DNA of 29,067 nt from Anaerolineales bacterium UBA2029 (lineage in GTDB: Bacteria; Chloroflexota; Anaerolineae; Aggregatilineales; Aggregatilineaceae): the NCBI GenBank assembly GCA_002332795.1, contig DDBP01000029.1, positions 1 to 29,067 of the forward strand, written 5' to 3'. A program made the translations under genes and the position numbers. The first letter of the stretch is position 1, and each line of letters begins with the position of its first letter. Shown in pieces: positions 1 through 6,773 of this stretch. The notes below the pieces were generated by a model. That model ran no database searches. It saw only the letters and a list, made by a program, of their open reading frames with translations, and had not been told where the DNA came from.

Positions 1-1
1 G

Positions 2-1159
2 GCGGGCGCGTTGGGCGCGGTGTTCGGCGGCGTGACCCTGGCAGCCTGGTATCCCATCACGCCCTCAACCAGCCTTATTGATGCCCTGCGCGAATACCTG
101 CAAGACCTGCGCACCGACCCGGAAACTGGCAAGGCCACCTACGCCGTGTTGCAGGCCGAAGACGAGATCGGCGCAATCGGCATGGTCATTGGCGCAGGCT
201 GGGCGGGCGCGCGGGCCATGACGGCGACCTCTGGGCCGGGCCTGTCGCTGATGACCGAATTCGCCGGCCTGGCCTACTACGCCGAAATCCCCGCCGTGAT
301 CTGGGATGTGCAGCGCATGGGGCCAGCTACGGGTCTGCCCACGCGCACTTCGCAGGGAGACGTGCTCAAAGCGTACTTCCTGGGTCACGGGGATACCAAG
401 CATGTGGTCCTGCTGCCCAGCAACATTGCCGAAGCGTTTGAGTTCGGCTGGAAGGCTTTCGACCTGGCCGAGCGCCTGCAGACGCTGGTCTTCGTCCTCA
501 GCGACCTCGATCTGGGCATGAATCTGTGGATGAGCAAGCCGTTCGAATACCCCGATCAGCCGATGGATCGCGGCAAAGTGTTGACCGCCGAAGACCTGGA
601 GCGCCTGGGAGGCTTCGCCCGTTACAAGGATGTTGACGGTGACGGCATCGGCTACCGCACCCTGCCCGGCACCGACCATCCGCTGGCCGCCTACTTCACG
701 CGCGGCACCGGTCACGACGAGTACGCCCGTTACAGCGAGCGTGCCGATGACTGGGCCAACAACATGGCCCGCCTGAGCCGCAAGTTCGAAACCGCGCGCA
801 AGCTGGTACCGCCGCCGGTGATCGATCAGGTCGAGGGGGCGCGGGTAGGCATCATTGCCTACGGTACCACCGACGCCTGCGTGGTAGAGAGCCGCGATCA
901 ATTGCGCGAACGCGGTCTGGAAACCAGCTATCTGCGTCTGCGGGCGCTGCCGCTGAACCACGTCACGCGCGACTTCATCGCCGCCCACGACCGCGTCTAT
1001 GTGGTGGAAAACAACACCGACGGACAGATGGCCATGCTGCTGCGCATGGAATTCCCGGAGGTCGCCACACGGCTGATCTCGCTGGCGTATTCGGATGGCT
1101 GGCCGCTGGCCCCGCGCTGGATGACGTCCGCCATTCTGGAAAAAGAACAGGAGCTGTAG
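2..1159 (+). CDS. 2-oxoacid:ferredoxin oxidoreductase, alpha/gamma subunit (5' partial)
   Basis: The reading frame is already open at the left edge, so the true start lies outside the window; about 385 residues remain. The protein should form part of the cytoplasmic complex that oxidatively decarboxylates a 2-oxoacid (2-oxoglutarate, pyruvate or a branched-chain acid) to the acyl-CoA while reducing ferredoxin. The visible start AWYPITPSTSL is the family's substrate-loop motif. It is followed by AEDEIGAIGM, whose Glu activates thiamine diphosphate, and by TATSGPGLSLM, then a transketolase-like second domain ending near residue 380. The gamma domain that precedes the YPITPST motif in KorA-type fusions would lie upstream and is not seen. 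The beta subunit begins 4 nt after the stop, so the two are co-transcribed. The exact substrate cannot be told from sequence. Confidence 0.92.
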   Translation, partial: AGALGAVFGGVTLAAWYPITPSTSLIDALREYLQDLRTDPETGKATYAVLQAEDEIGAIGMVIGAGWAGARAMTATSGPGLSLMTEFAGLAYYAEIPAVIWDVQRMGPATGLPTRTSQGDVLKAYFLGHGDTKHVVLLPSNIAEAFEFGWKAFDLAERLQTLVFVLSDLDLGMNLWMSKPFEYPDQPMDRGKVLTAEDLERLGGFARYKDVDGDGIGYRTLPGTDHPLAAYFTRGTGHDEYARYSERADDWANNMARLSRKFETARKLVPPPVIDQVEGARVGIIAYGTTDACVVESRDQLRERGLETSYLRLRALPLNHVTRDFIAAHDRVYVVENNTDGQMAMLLRMEFPEVATRLISLAYSDGWPLAPRWMTSAILEKEQEL

Positions 1160-1163
1160 AGGA

Positions 1164-2201
1164 ATGGGTAACCGGTTGAATCTCATCGGGCTGGATCGCA
1201 ACGACTACAAAGGGAACAAGTCCACGCTGTGCCTGGGGTGTGGTCACAACTCGATTGCCAATCAGATCATTCAGGTGGCCTACGAACTGTCAATCAACCC
1301 GCACCGCGTGGTGAAACTGAGCGGCATCGGCTGTTCGAGCAAGTCGCCCGCCTACTTCCTCAACCGCTCACACGGCTTCAACGGGCTGCACGGGCGCATG
1401 CCCGCCCTGGCCACTGGCGTGACCACCGTCAACCGTGACCTGCTCGCCATCGGCGTCAGCGGCGACGGCGACACGGGCAGCATCGGCCTGGGGCAGTTCA
1501 AGCACATGATCCGCCGTAATGTGCCGATCGTGTACATCGTGGAGAACAACGGCGTCTACGGCCTGACCAAGGGGCAGTTCTCCGCGACTGCCGACCTGGG
1601 CCAGGAACTCAAATACGCAGGCGTCAACGAACTCCCACCGATTGACATCTGCATGGAAGCGTTGGTCGCCAACGCCTCGCTGGTCGCGCGTTCATTCGCC
1701 GGAGACGCCAAGCAGGTGCGCGAACTGCTGAAGATCGCCTTCAGCCATCGGGGGACAGCAGTGCTCGACATCATCAGCCCGTGCGTGACGTTCAACAATC
1801 ACGAAACGTCTACCAAGAGCTATCCCTATGGCAAGGCACACGAGGAGCCGTTGCAGGACATCACTTACATCCCTGAATACGAGGAGATCGTCCTGGAAGA
1901 CCAGGAACCCGGCTCGGTGCAGGCTGTGGAAATGCACGACGGTTCGCACGTCTTGCTCAAGAAGCTCGACCCCCTCAGCCACGATCCCACTGACCGGCTG
2001 GCTGCCATTCGTCTGCTGGAGGAAGCCCGTCGCGACAACCTGTTCATCACCGGGCTGATCTACATTGACCGCGACCGCAAGCCGCTGGTCGAGACCACGC
2101 ACCTGATTGATGAGCCGCTGGTACACTTGCCGCCAGAACGCCTGCGCCCGCCGCGCGAGGCGCTGGACAAAGTGATGCAGAAGCTGATCTGCTGCGATTG
2201 A
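1164..2201 (+). CDS. 2-oxoacid:ferredoxin oxidoreductase, beta subunit
   Basis: This 345-residue subunit carries the thiamine diphosphate and an iron-sulfur cluster and pairs with the alpha subunit upstream. Visible cluster ligands are C23 and C26 in CLGCGHNS, C57 in GIGCSS and C207 in ISPC, the pattern of pyruvate/2-oxoacid oxidoreductase beta chains. The ThDP/Mg motif starts with GDGDTGSIG at 100-108 and continues into VENNGVYGLTKGQ near residue 127. The ATG at 1164 follows an AGGAG 10-11 nt upstream inside the previous gene. The roughly 110-residue C-terminal extension after the core is usual for KorB-like members. An intrinsic terminator follows at 2219, so this is the last gene of the operon. 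The substrate (2-oxoglutarate or another oxoacid) is not resolved. Confidence 0.93.
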   Translation: MGNRLNLIGLDRNDYKGNKSTLCLGCGHNSIANQIIQVAYELSINPHRVVKLSGIGCSSKSPAYFLNRSHGFNGLHGRMPALATGVTTVNRDLLAIGVSGDGDTGSIGLGQFKHMIRRNVPIVYIVENNGVYGLTKGQFSATADLGQELKYAGVNELPPIDICMEALVANASLVARSFAGDAKQVRELLKIAFSHRGTAVLDIISPCVTFNNHETSTKSYPYGKAHEEPLQDITYIPEYEEIVLEDQEPGSVQAVEMHDGSHVLLKKLDPLSHDPTDRLAAIRLLEEARRDNLFITGLIYIDRDRKPLVETTHLIDEPLVHLPPERLRPPREALDKVMQKLICCD

Positions 2202-2218
2202 GAGAGTCGCGCAGAGCA

Positions 2219-2255
2219 AGCGGCGCGCGTTTTCCAGACGTGCGCCGCTTTTTTT
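2219..2255 (+). terminator. Intrinsic terminator of the oxoacid oxidoreductase operon
   Basis: An 11-bp GC-rich stem (AGCGGCGCGCG pairing with CGTGCGCCGCT, one G-U pair) with a 9-nt loop is followed by seven T residues. It lies 17 nt after the beta-subunit stop and abuts the stop codon of the convergent gene at 2255. The T-run serves only the plus strand. Confidence 0.88.
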
Positions 2256-2911
2256 CAGGAGGTCTCTTCGCTCAGCACCAGGCGACGACGGTGTACGCGC
2301 ACATCGGCCAGCGACAGGCCCAATGCTTCCACCAATTCGTCGGCGCGGGCGTGTTCGTGCTCACCAGTGCGCAGCCAGGCAACCAGATTCCCCTCAGCGT
2401 CGGGGTGCAGGTCGAGGATCAGCGGGCGCAGGTCATAGCGCTTGCCCCGTCGTTCGCGCTCGATCCGCTCCTGGCGTAGCAGCGCTTCCGCCCGCGCAAT
2501 CAGTTCGTCGGCGGAGAGCGTATCGCCCGGTGTCAGCACATACTCGGCACTGAAGACCTGCGGCGGCAACGCGGGCGCTTTGATCGGCACCTCGCTCACC
2601 TGGTAGGTGCGCAGCCCTGCCGGGCTGGTGGCGTTCAGACGCTCGACCAGCGCGTCGGGTGGATCGAGCGGCAGGCGGGCAGTCAGCCACACGTCGAGCA
2701 ACTCGCACTCGCTGGTCAGGCCGACAGGCAGCGCCGTGGCAAATTGCAGGCGCGGACGGGGATTGAACCCGCGCGTATATTCCAGGGGGAATTCGGCACG
2801 GCGCAACACCCGTTCCCAGGTCGTCGCCAGATCGAGATGCCCGACATAGCGCAGCGCGCCGAACTTGCCGAACTGAATACGTAACCGTTGTTGCGTGAGT
2901 GCCTGGCTCAT
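2255..2911 (-). CDS. DUF2344 / TIGR03936 radical-SAM-linked protein
   Basis: This 218-residue protein matches the DUF2344 family, annotated as radical SAM-linked or TIGR03936. The sequence opens with QRLRIQFGKFGALRYVGHLD, followed by a FNPRPRLQFATALPVG segment, both hallmarks as I recall them. In many bacteria this domain is fused to, or sits directly after, a radical SAM protein of the TIGR03960 family and has been linked to tRNA or rRNA metabolism, but its reaction is not established. No radical SAM gene is in this window, so here it is an orphan. The ATG at 2911 lies only 8 nt past a TATAAT box (2920-2925), so the mRNA is probably leaderless; no ribosome binding site is present. It converges on the oxidoreductase operon. 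Confidence 0.85.
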   Translation of the reverse strand: MSQALTQQRLRIQFGKFGALRYVGHLDLATTWERVLRRAEFPLEYTRGFNPRPRLQFATALPVGLTSECELLDVWLTARLPLDPPDALVERLNATSPAGLRTYQVSEVPIKAPALPPQVFSAEYVLTPGDTLSADELIARAEALLRQERIERERRGKRYDLRPLILDLHPDAEGNLVAWLRTGEHEHARADELVEALGLSLADVRVHRRRLVLSEETS

Positions 2912-2919
2912 GGCGGGCC

Positions 2920-2928
2920 ATTATAGCA
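2920..2928 (-). promoter_or_regulatory. Extended -10 promoter of the DUF2344 gene (leaderless)
   Basis: On the minus strand TGCTATAATGG reads as an extended -10 element (TG at 2928-2927, TATAAT 2925-2920). The transcription start would fall about 2911-2913, on or next to the ATG at 2911. No convincing -35 hexamer is seen 16-18 nt upstream. Confidence 0.7.
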
Positions 2929-2929
2929 G

Positions 2930-2991
2930 GGCGAAGGGCACGGGCCTATCCTCAAATACGCACCAGAAGTCCCTGCACTGTGCCTTTCGCC
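2930..2991 (-). repeat. Inverted repeat after the transglycosylase gene
   Basis: Arms 2930-2941 (GGCGAAGGGCAC) and 2980-2991 (GTGCCTTTCGCC) pair over 12 bp with one G-U, separated by 38 nt. One arm sits directly after the transglycosylase stop; the other lies between the -10 box and the expected -35 region of the next gene. There is no T-run, so it is not a classic terminator. Confidence 0.45.
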
Positions 2992-2992
2992 A

Positions 2993-3727
2993 TCAGGAAC
3001 TCGCCTCACCGGATGCCGCCAGCCCCAGTGACCGCGCCGCCTGCTCGCAGAGCCGTCGCCCGCCCGCGTCGAGCCAGGCCGCCAGCGTCGCGCTGGACTT
3101 GCGCCCGGCCAGCACGTCGGCCCATAGACCGGTCGCCCATTCGTAGTAGTAGCGCGTCTCGGCAGCCCATTCCTGAGATGACCGTTGCGTCACCGATGGC
3201 CCCCCGTTGTAGCAGGCCATGGCCAGGCCCAGATCGTAGCGGGCGTGCACGGACAGGCACTCCAGCAAGACACTCACGCCGCGCCGGACGTTCGTATCGG
3301 GGTTGAGCATGTTCTCACCATAGTCAAAGTGGAAGGGCATGACCTGCATCAGCCCCACCGCGCCCGCCTGCGACATGGCCGCAGCATCACCACACGACTC
3401 GATCTGCATGACGATGGCGATGACATTGGGATTGACGCCGTACTCGCGCGCCCAACGCACGATCTCGCGCTCCCAGTACCGTACTTCCGGGGTATAGAAA
3501 TCGGCCAGGGGTGCCCTGGCGTCGGTCAGAAAGTGCCTGCGGTTTGTCTCCCGCCCACCAGGCAGCGGCGAATCAATCACCCCCGCCAGATCGAGCACCT
3601 CCAGAGTCATCAGCGCCAGCAACAGCAGCGTCAGCCCGCCGACCAGACGTCGCCGGGCAGAACGGGCGGGCGCAGCGGGCGGCCCCATCTGCTGACGGGA
3701 TGAGCGTGCGGGTTTGCGGCTCGTCAT
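2993..3727 (-). CDS. Membrane-anchored lytic transglycosylase (SLT domain)
   Basis: This 244-residue protein should cleave the glycan strands of peptidoglycan outside the cytoplasmic membrane. A basic, Pro-rich N-tail is followed by one membrane segment at about 29-49. The SLT domain starts near residue 85. Its catalytic Glu is E110 in MQIESCGD, followed by GLMQVMP at 125-131 and ACYNGG near 172, the three usual SLT motifs. Two Cys (C112 and one near C147) could be paired outside the cell. It is the last gene of a three-gene minus-strand operon, starting 15 nt after the stop of the M50 protease gene. Its ribosome binding site is weak, so translation may depend on the upstream gene. Confidence 0.88.
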   Translation of the reverse strand: MTSRKPARSSRQQMGPPAAPARSARRRLVGGLTLLLLALMTLEVLDLAGVIDSPLPGGRETNRRHFLTDARAPLADFYTPEVRYWEREIVRWAREYGVNPNVIAIVMQIESCGDAAAMSQAGAVGLMQVMPFHFDYGENMLNPDTNVRRGVSVLLECLSVHARYDLGLAMACYNGGPSVTQRSSQEWAAETRYYYEWATGLWADVLAGRKSSATLAAWLDAGGRRLCEQAARSLGLAASGEASS

Positions 3728-3742
3728 GGCACGCTCGCCGGC

Positions 3743-4906
3743 TCACGGCTCGACGATCTGCAGAGGGTTGGGCACAAAGACCAACACGAAGATGATCAGC
3801 GCTGCGTAGGCCAGCCAGCGCCGCCGCGCGTCAAGCTGCGTGACGGTATCCAACGGCATGGCGTAGAACCGCCCCAGGAAGAACAGCAGCAGCGTCCACA
3901 GCAACCACATGGAATTGAAGAAGGACAGAACCAGGAACACGCCCACGATGGGCAGGTAGAGCCGTTGCGCTTTCCGACCCAGCAGGGTCGAGATGACATG
4001 GCCGCCATCAAGCTGCCCAAGGGGGATCAGGTTCAGGCCAGTGATGAACAGGCCCGTCCAGCCCGCTTTGGCCGCCTGATTGATGAAGACATCTTCGTGG
4101 CCATTGGGCAGAAACCGACCAAAGACAATGAACTTGGCCAGGGCATAGAGCAGCGAGTTGCCTTCCAGGATATAGGTTTCATTGGGCAGCGGCTCGACAT
4201 GCGAGGTGGCCAGCCCAATCAGCAGGATCGGCACCGCCAACACGAAACCAGCCAGCGGCCCGGCCACACCAATATCGAAGAGAACCTTGCGATTGCGCAC
4301 CATCCCGCGCATCTGAATGAACGCCCCCAGGGTGCCAAAGAAGCCGAAGGGCAGCGGGATGAAATAGGGCAACGTTACTGCCACGCCATGATGACGGGCA
4401 GCGAAATAGTGCCCCAGCTCGTGCACGCCCAGAATCGCCAGCACACTCAAGGCATAGGGCCAGCCTTTCCACAGCGACGACAAGGACAGGCTGTCCCACT
4501 CCTGCATGGCCGCCTCCTGCATCGCGCCTACATAGAGCAGGCTGAGCACCGTCAGCGCCAGCAGCACGACATTGAGCCAGGCTGAATGTGGCTTGGGCTG
4601 CACACGGCCCTTGACAGCAATGAACACATGCTGCCCCTGCTCGTCGGTCGTCAGGATGGCCTGATGATCGAGCCGGGCGAAGACCTGATCCACGTGCGCA
4701 AAAGCCGTCTCGCTGTCCACTCGCAGGCGACCGATGAAGCTCACCGTCGTCTGTGGTGATGTTTCCAGGTTGGTGCGATACACCTCCATCACCGAGGCCA
4801 CCGCTTCCAGCATTTGCCGTACCACATCGTTCCCCCTGGTTTCCTCCTGCGAGGGACGGATGAGGACGCTCTGACCACTGGAGAGCGCGGAGGGTTCATT
4901 GATCAT
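3743..4906 (-). CDS. Site-2 protease family intramembrane metalloprotease (M50)
   Basis: This 387-residue polytopic membrane protein belongs to the M50 zinc proteases, which cut substrates inside the membrane, often in signalling or quality control. Zinc ligands H162 and H166 and catalytic E163 form HELGH in one membrane helix. The third ligand is D300 in LNLIPLGQLDGGH. A soluble domain of about 110 residues precedes the first membrane segment, and additional hydrophobic segments occur at about 110-128, 150-170, 210-235 and 310-385. The ATG at 4906 has an AGGAAGG 9 nt upstream. It starts 18 nt after the lipoprotein gene and is followed 15 nt later by the transglycosylase gene. No substrate is named by the sequence; an envelope role is inferred from the neighbours. 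Confidence 0.9.
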   Translation of the reverse strand: MINEPSALSSGQSVLIRPSQEETRGNDVVRQMLEAVASVMEVYRTNLETSPQTTVSFIGRLRVDSETAFAHVDQVFARLDHQAILTTDEQGQHVFIAVKGRVQPKPHSAWLNVVLLALTVLSLLYVGAMQEAAMQEWDSLSLSSLWKGWPYALSVLAILGVHELGHYFAARHHGVAVTLPYFIPLPFGFFGTLGAFIQMRGMVRNRKVLFDIGVAGPLAGFVLAVPILLIGLATSHVEPLPNETYILEGNSLLYALAKFIVFGRFLPNGHEDVFINQAAKAGWTGLFITGLNLIPLGQLDGGHVISTLLGRKAQRLYLPIVGVFLVLSFFNSMWLLWTLLLFFLGRFYAMPLDTVTQLDARRRWLAYAALIIFVLVFVPNPLQIVEP

Positions 4907-4924
4907 GACGAAATTACCTTCCTG

Positions 4925-5998
4925 TCAGGGAGTGTCCGCGCCAGCGGCGGGCGGCAAGACTTCCCATTGTTCGTTGAAAGCATCGAGCGCGATGATGGCC
5001 CCGTCGCGCGTGCGTAAATAGAGGGTTGCCACGCTGGACTCGGCGGAGTCCGCCTGAAACATCCCGTCAAAGGCCACTTCCGGCGAGGTCGCCCAGCCCA
5101 GGCGCTCGCGCACACGCGGATTGCTGCGCCACACCAGGCCAAAGCCCCGGATCGGCTGTTCCAGACCGGGCGGCGGCACCAGCGACTCGTCACGGTCGGG
5201 GTCGCCCTCCTGGAACTCGTCCGGATATTGCGCCCACGTGGGAACGCGACCATCTTCAAAGACGACGTAGATGCGATCGAGCGCCTCCACCCAGATCATA
5301 CGCCCGTGCTCGAAGGTCTGCTCGGCCTCCAGCGACACCTGCGGCGGCCCCGCCGGGCACGTCTCCGGCGCGGGATCGAAGAACCAGGTTTCCGGGCAAG
5401 ACAGAGGAATGAGCAACGTCTGCTCCGCCGTCGCCCCACCCCCTTCGATCTCCAGCAGGAACCGCGCCACATCGCGATCTGAGCCGCGGGTGGTCACTGT
5501 GAGATCCCCGCTGGGATTCACATCCCAACGCCAGATGCGCTCGCCCGTCGCGTCCAGCCGGTAGATGCGCGCGCGCGTTGCCCCGCGTGTGCTCCAGAAC
5601 AGGCGCACGTTATCGCCTGGGCGCACCGACGCCGAATCCGTGGTGAAGTACTCGACGGACAGGCCGGCCAGCGTGGGCGCGCTGGTTGCCGTCAGCGTGG
5701 CGGGTAGAGGTGAGAGCGTCGGCGCGAGCGGATGTGTCGGCGACGGGCCAGGCGTGGGCGTGGTGGGAGCAGGCGTGCGGCTCGGCGTAGGCGACGCCGT
5801 GGGCACAAGCAGCACCGCCGGAGCTGTTGGGCTGAGCGCAGCCGTGCTCGTGGGACTGGGCGCAATGGTGTAGATCACCGGCTGCGCGTTGCCGCCACAG
5901 GCTGCCAGAAACGCCATACCCAACCCTGCCAGCCAGGCCCACCACTGTTTCCCGGCGGGCAGAGCGATCTGTCGCACAGACCAGCCAGAAAAGCGCAT
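4925..5998 (-). CDS. Putative surface lipoprotein with Thr/Pro-rich linker
   Basis: This protein of about 357 residues has a signal peptide ending in a lipobox (AFLAAC), so the Cys is probably lipidated and the protein anchored outside. A Thr/Ser/Pro-rich linker of about 80 residues follows, then an Ig-like beta domain beginning near LSVEYFTTDS. A Cys pair in CPETWFFDPAPETC and a C-terminal region with RERLGWATSPE come next. Such layouts are frequent in Chloroflexota secreted proteins, but I recognise no enzyme. Two in-frame ATGs exist, at 6007 and 5998. AAGG directly abuts the first but is 9 nt before the second, so 5998 is preferred. It is the first gene of the operon with the M50 protease and transglycosylase. 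Confidence 0.8.
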   Translation of the reverse strand: MRFSGWSVRQIALPAGKQWWAWLAGLGMAFLAACGGNAQPVIYTIAPSPTSTAALSPTAPAVLLVPTASPTPSRTPAPTTPTPGPSPTHPLAPTLSPLPATLTATSAPTLAGLSVEYFTTDSASVRPGDNVRLFWSTRGATRARIYRLDATGERIWRWDVNPSGDLTVTTRGSDRDVARFLLEIEGGGATAEQTLLIPLSCPETWFFDPAPETCPAGPPQVSLEAEQTFEHGRMIWVEALDRIYVVFEDGRVPTWAQYPDEFQEGDPDRDESLVPPPGLEQPIRGFGLVWRSNPRVRERLGWATSPEVAFDGMFQADSAESSVATLYLRTRDGAIIALDAFNEQWEVLPPAAGADTP

Positions 5999-6032
5999 TG
6001 CCAGCATCCTTGCACGAAAGATTCTGCCAGCT

Positions 6033-6038
6033 ATTCTA
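6033..6038 (-). promoter_or_regulatory. Likely -10 box of the lipoprotein-M50-transglycosylase operon
   Basis: TAGAAT reads on the minus strand, giving a start near 6026 and a leader of about 28 nt before the ATG at 5998. No good -35 box is seen at 16-18 nt spacing. Confidence 0.4.
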
Positions 6039-6072
6039 GCACGGCTGCAACTGCCTTGCTGACGGCGGAGGA

Positions 6073-6111
6073 GAACACGCTTCGGCTGGGGCCGAAGTTC
6101 AGCGCGTGTTC
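6073..6111 (-). repeat. Two-part stem-loop at the 3' end of the dck-like gene
   Basis: Outer arms GAACACGC (6073-6080) and GCGTGTTC (6104-6111) pair perfectly. An inner stem TTCGGC/GCCGAA (6081-6086, 6091-6096) closes a 4-nt loop. Seven unpaired bases on one side hold the stop codon (6099-6101). No U-run follows on the minus strand, so this may be a weak or Rho-type terminator or a 3'-end stabiliser. Confidence 0.6.
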
Positions 6112-6773
6112 ACCGGATAGCGCAGATAGCGCACAGGCGCAGGTTCCAGGCTCTCCCGCACCGCCTCGATGATCGCCTGGCGGGCCGCCTCGTCGTGCTG
6201 AAAGTCCATGTCGTCGGCGGGCACCACCAGCACCGGGCAACTTCTCCAGCGGGCGATCCACTCGTCGTAGAGCATGTTGAGGCGCGACAGATACTCGGCA
6301 GAGATATCGCGCTCGAAGTCGCGCCCGCGCAGGCGAATGCGCGCCTGCAACGTCTGCACGCTGGCCTTGAGGTAGATCAGCAGGTCGGGCGGCGGCAGGA
6401 AAGCGCGAATGCCCTCGTAGAGATCGCGATAAGCGCCGTAGTCGCGCTCGGACATGTGCCCCTGCTGATACAGGTTGAGCGCGAAGACTTCCGCGTCCTC
6501 ATAGACGCTGCGATCCTGCACCACCGACCCCGGATGATCGACCAACTGACGGTGATGTTGCAGCCGCCGTGAGAGGAAGAATACCTGCGAATGAAAGCTC
6601 CACCGGCGCATATCCGCGTAGAAATCCGCCAGATAGGGGTTCTCATCCACAGCCTCGAAGAAAGCTTTCCAGCCGAAGGCCTCGGCCAGGATGCCGGTCA
6701 ACGTGGACTTGCCCACGCCGATATTGCCGCCGATGGCGACGAAGTGCTTGTTCGAATTCACCGGCTGAATCAT
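6099..6773 (-). CDS. Deoxynucleoside kinase, deoxyadenosine/deoxycytidine kinase type
   Basis: This 224-residue cytoplasmic enzyme phosphorylates deoxynucleosides to monophosphates for dNTP salvage. The P-loop GGNIGVGKST spans about 15-24, the substrate-side motif DENPYLADFY follows at 43-52, and QDRSVYED lies at 86-93, where the D-R-S motif positions the nucleoside 5'-hydroxyl. The VQDRSVYED signature resembles Bacillus Dck more than Dgk, so deoxyadenosine or deoxycytidine is the likely substrate. An Arg-rich lid (LRGRDFERD) lies near 165. Its ATG overlaps the stop of the upstream kinase by four bases (ATGA), with AGGAG about 9 nt before it, so the two are translationally coupled. A strong stem-loop straddles its stop codon. 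Confidence 0.88.
   Translation of the reverse strand: MIQPVNSNKHFVAIGGNIGVGKSTLTGILAEAFGWKAFFEAVDENPYLADFYADMRRWSFHSQVFFLSRRLQHHRQLVDHPGSVVQDRSVYEDAEVFALNLYQQGHMSERDYGAYRDLYEGIRAFLPPPDLLIYLKASVQTLQARIRLRGRDFERDISAEYLSRLNMLYDEWIARWRSCPVLVVPADDMDFQHDEAARQAIIEAVRESLEPAPVRYLRYPVNTR

Noticed and set aside
65..1201. 378-codon minus-strand ORF opposite the alpha subunit
   Set aside because: It is antisense to a gene with clear oxoacid oxidoreductase motifs and has a low-complexity His/Gln/Arg-rich composition typical of shadow frames in GC-rich DNA.
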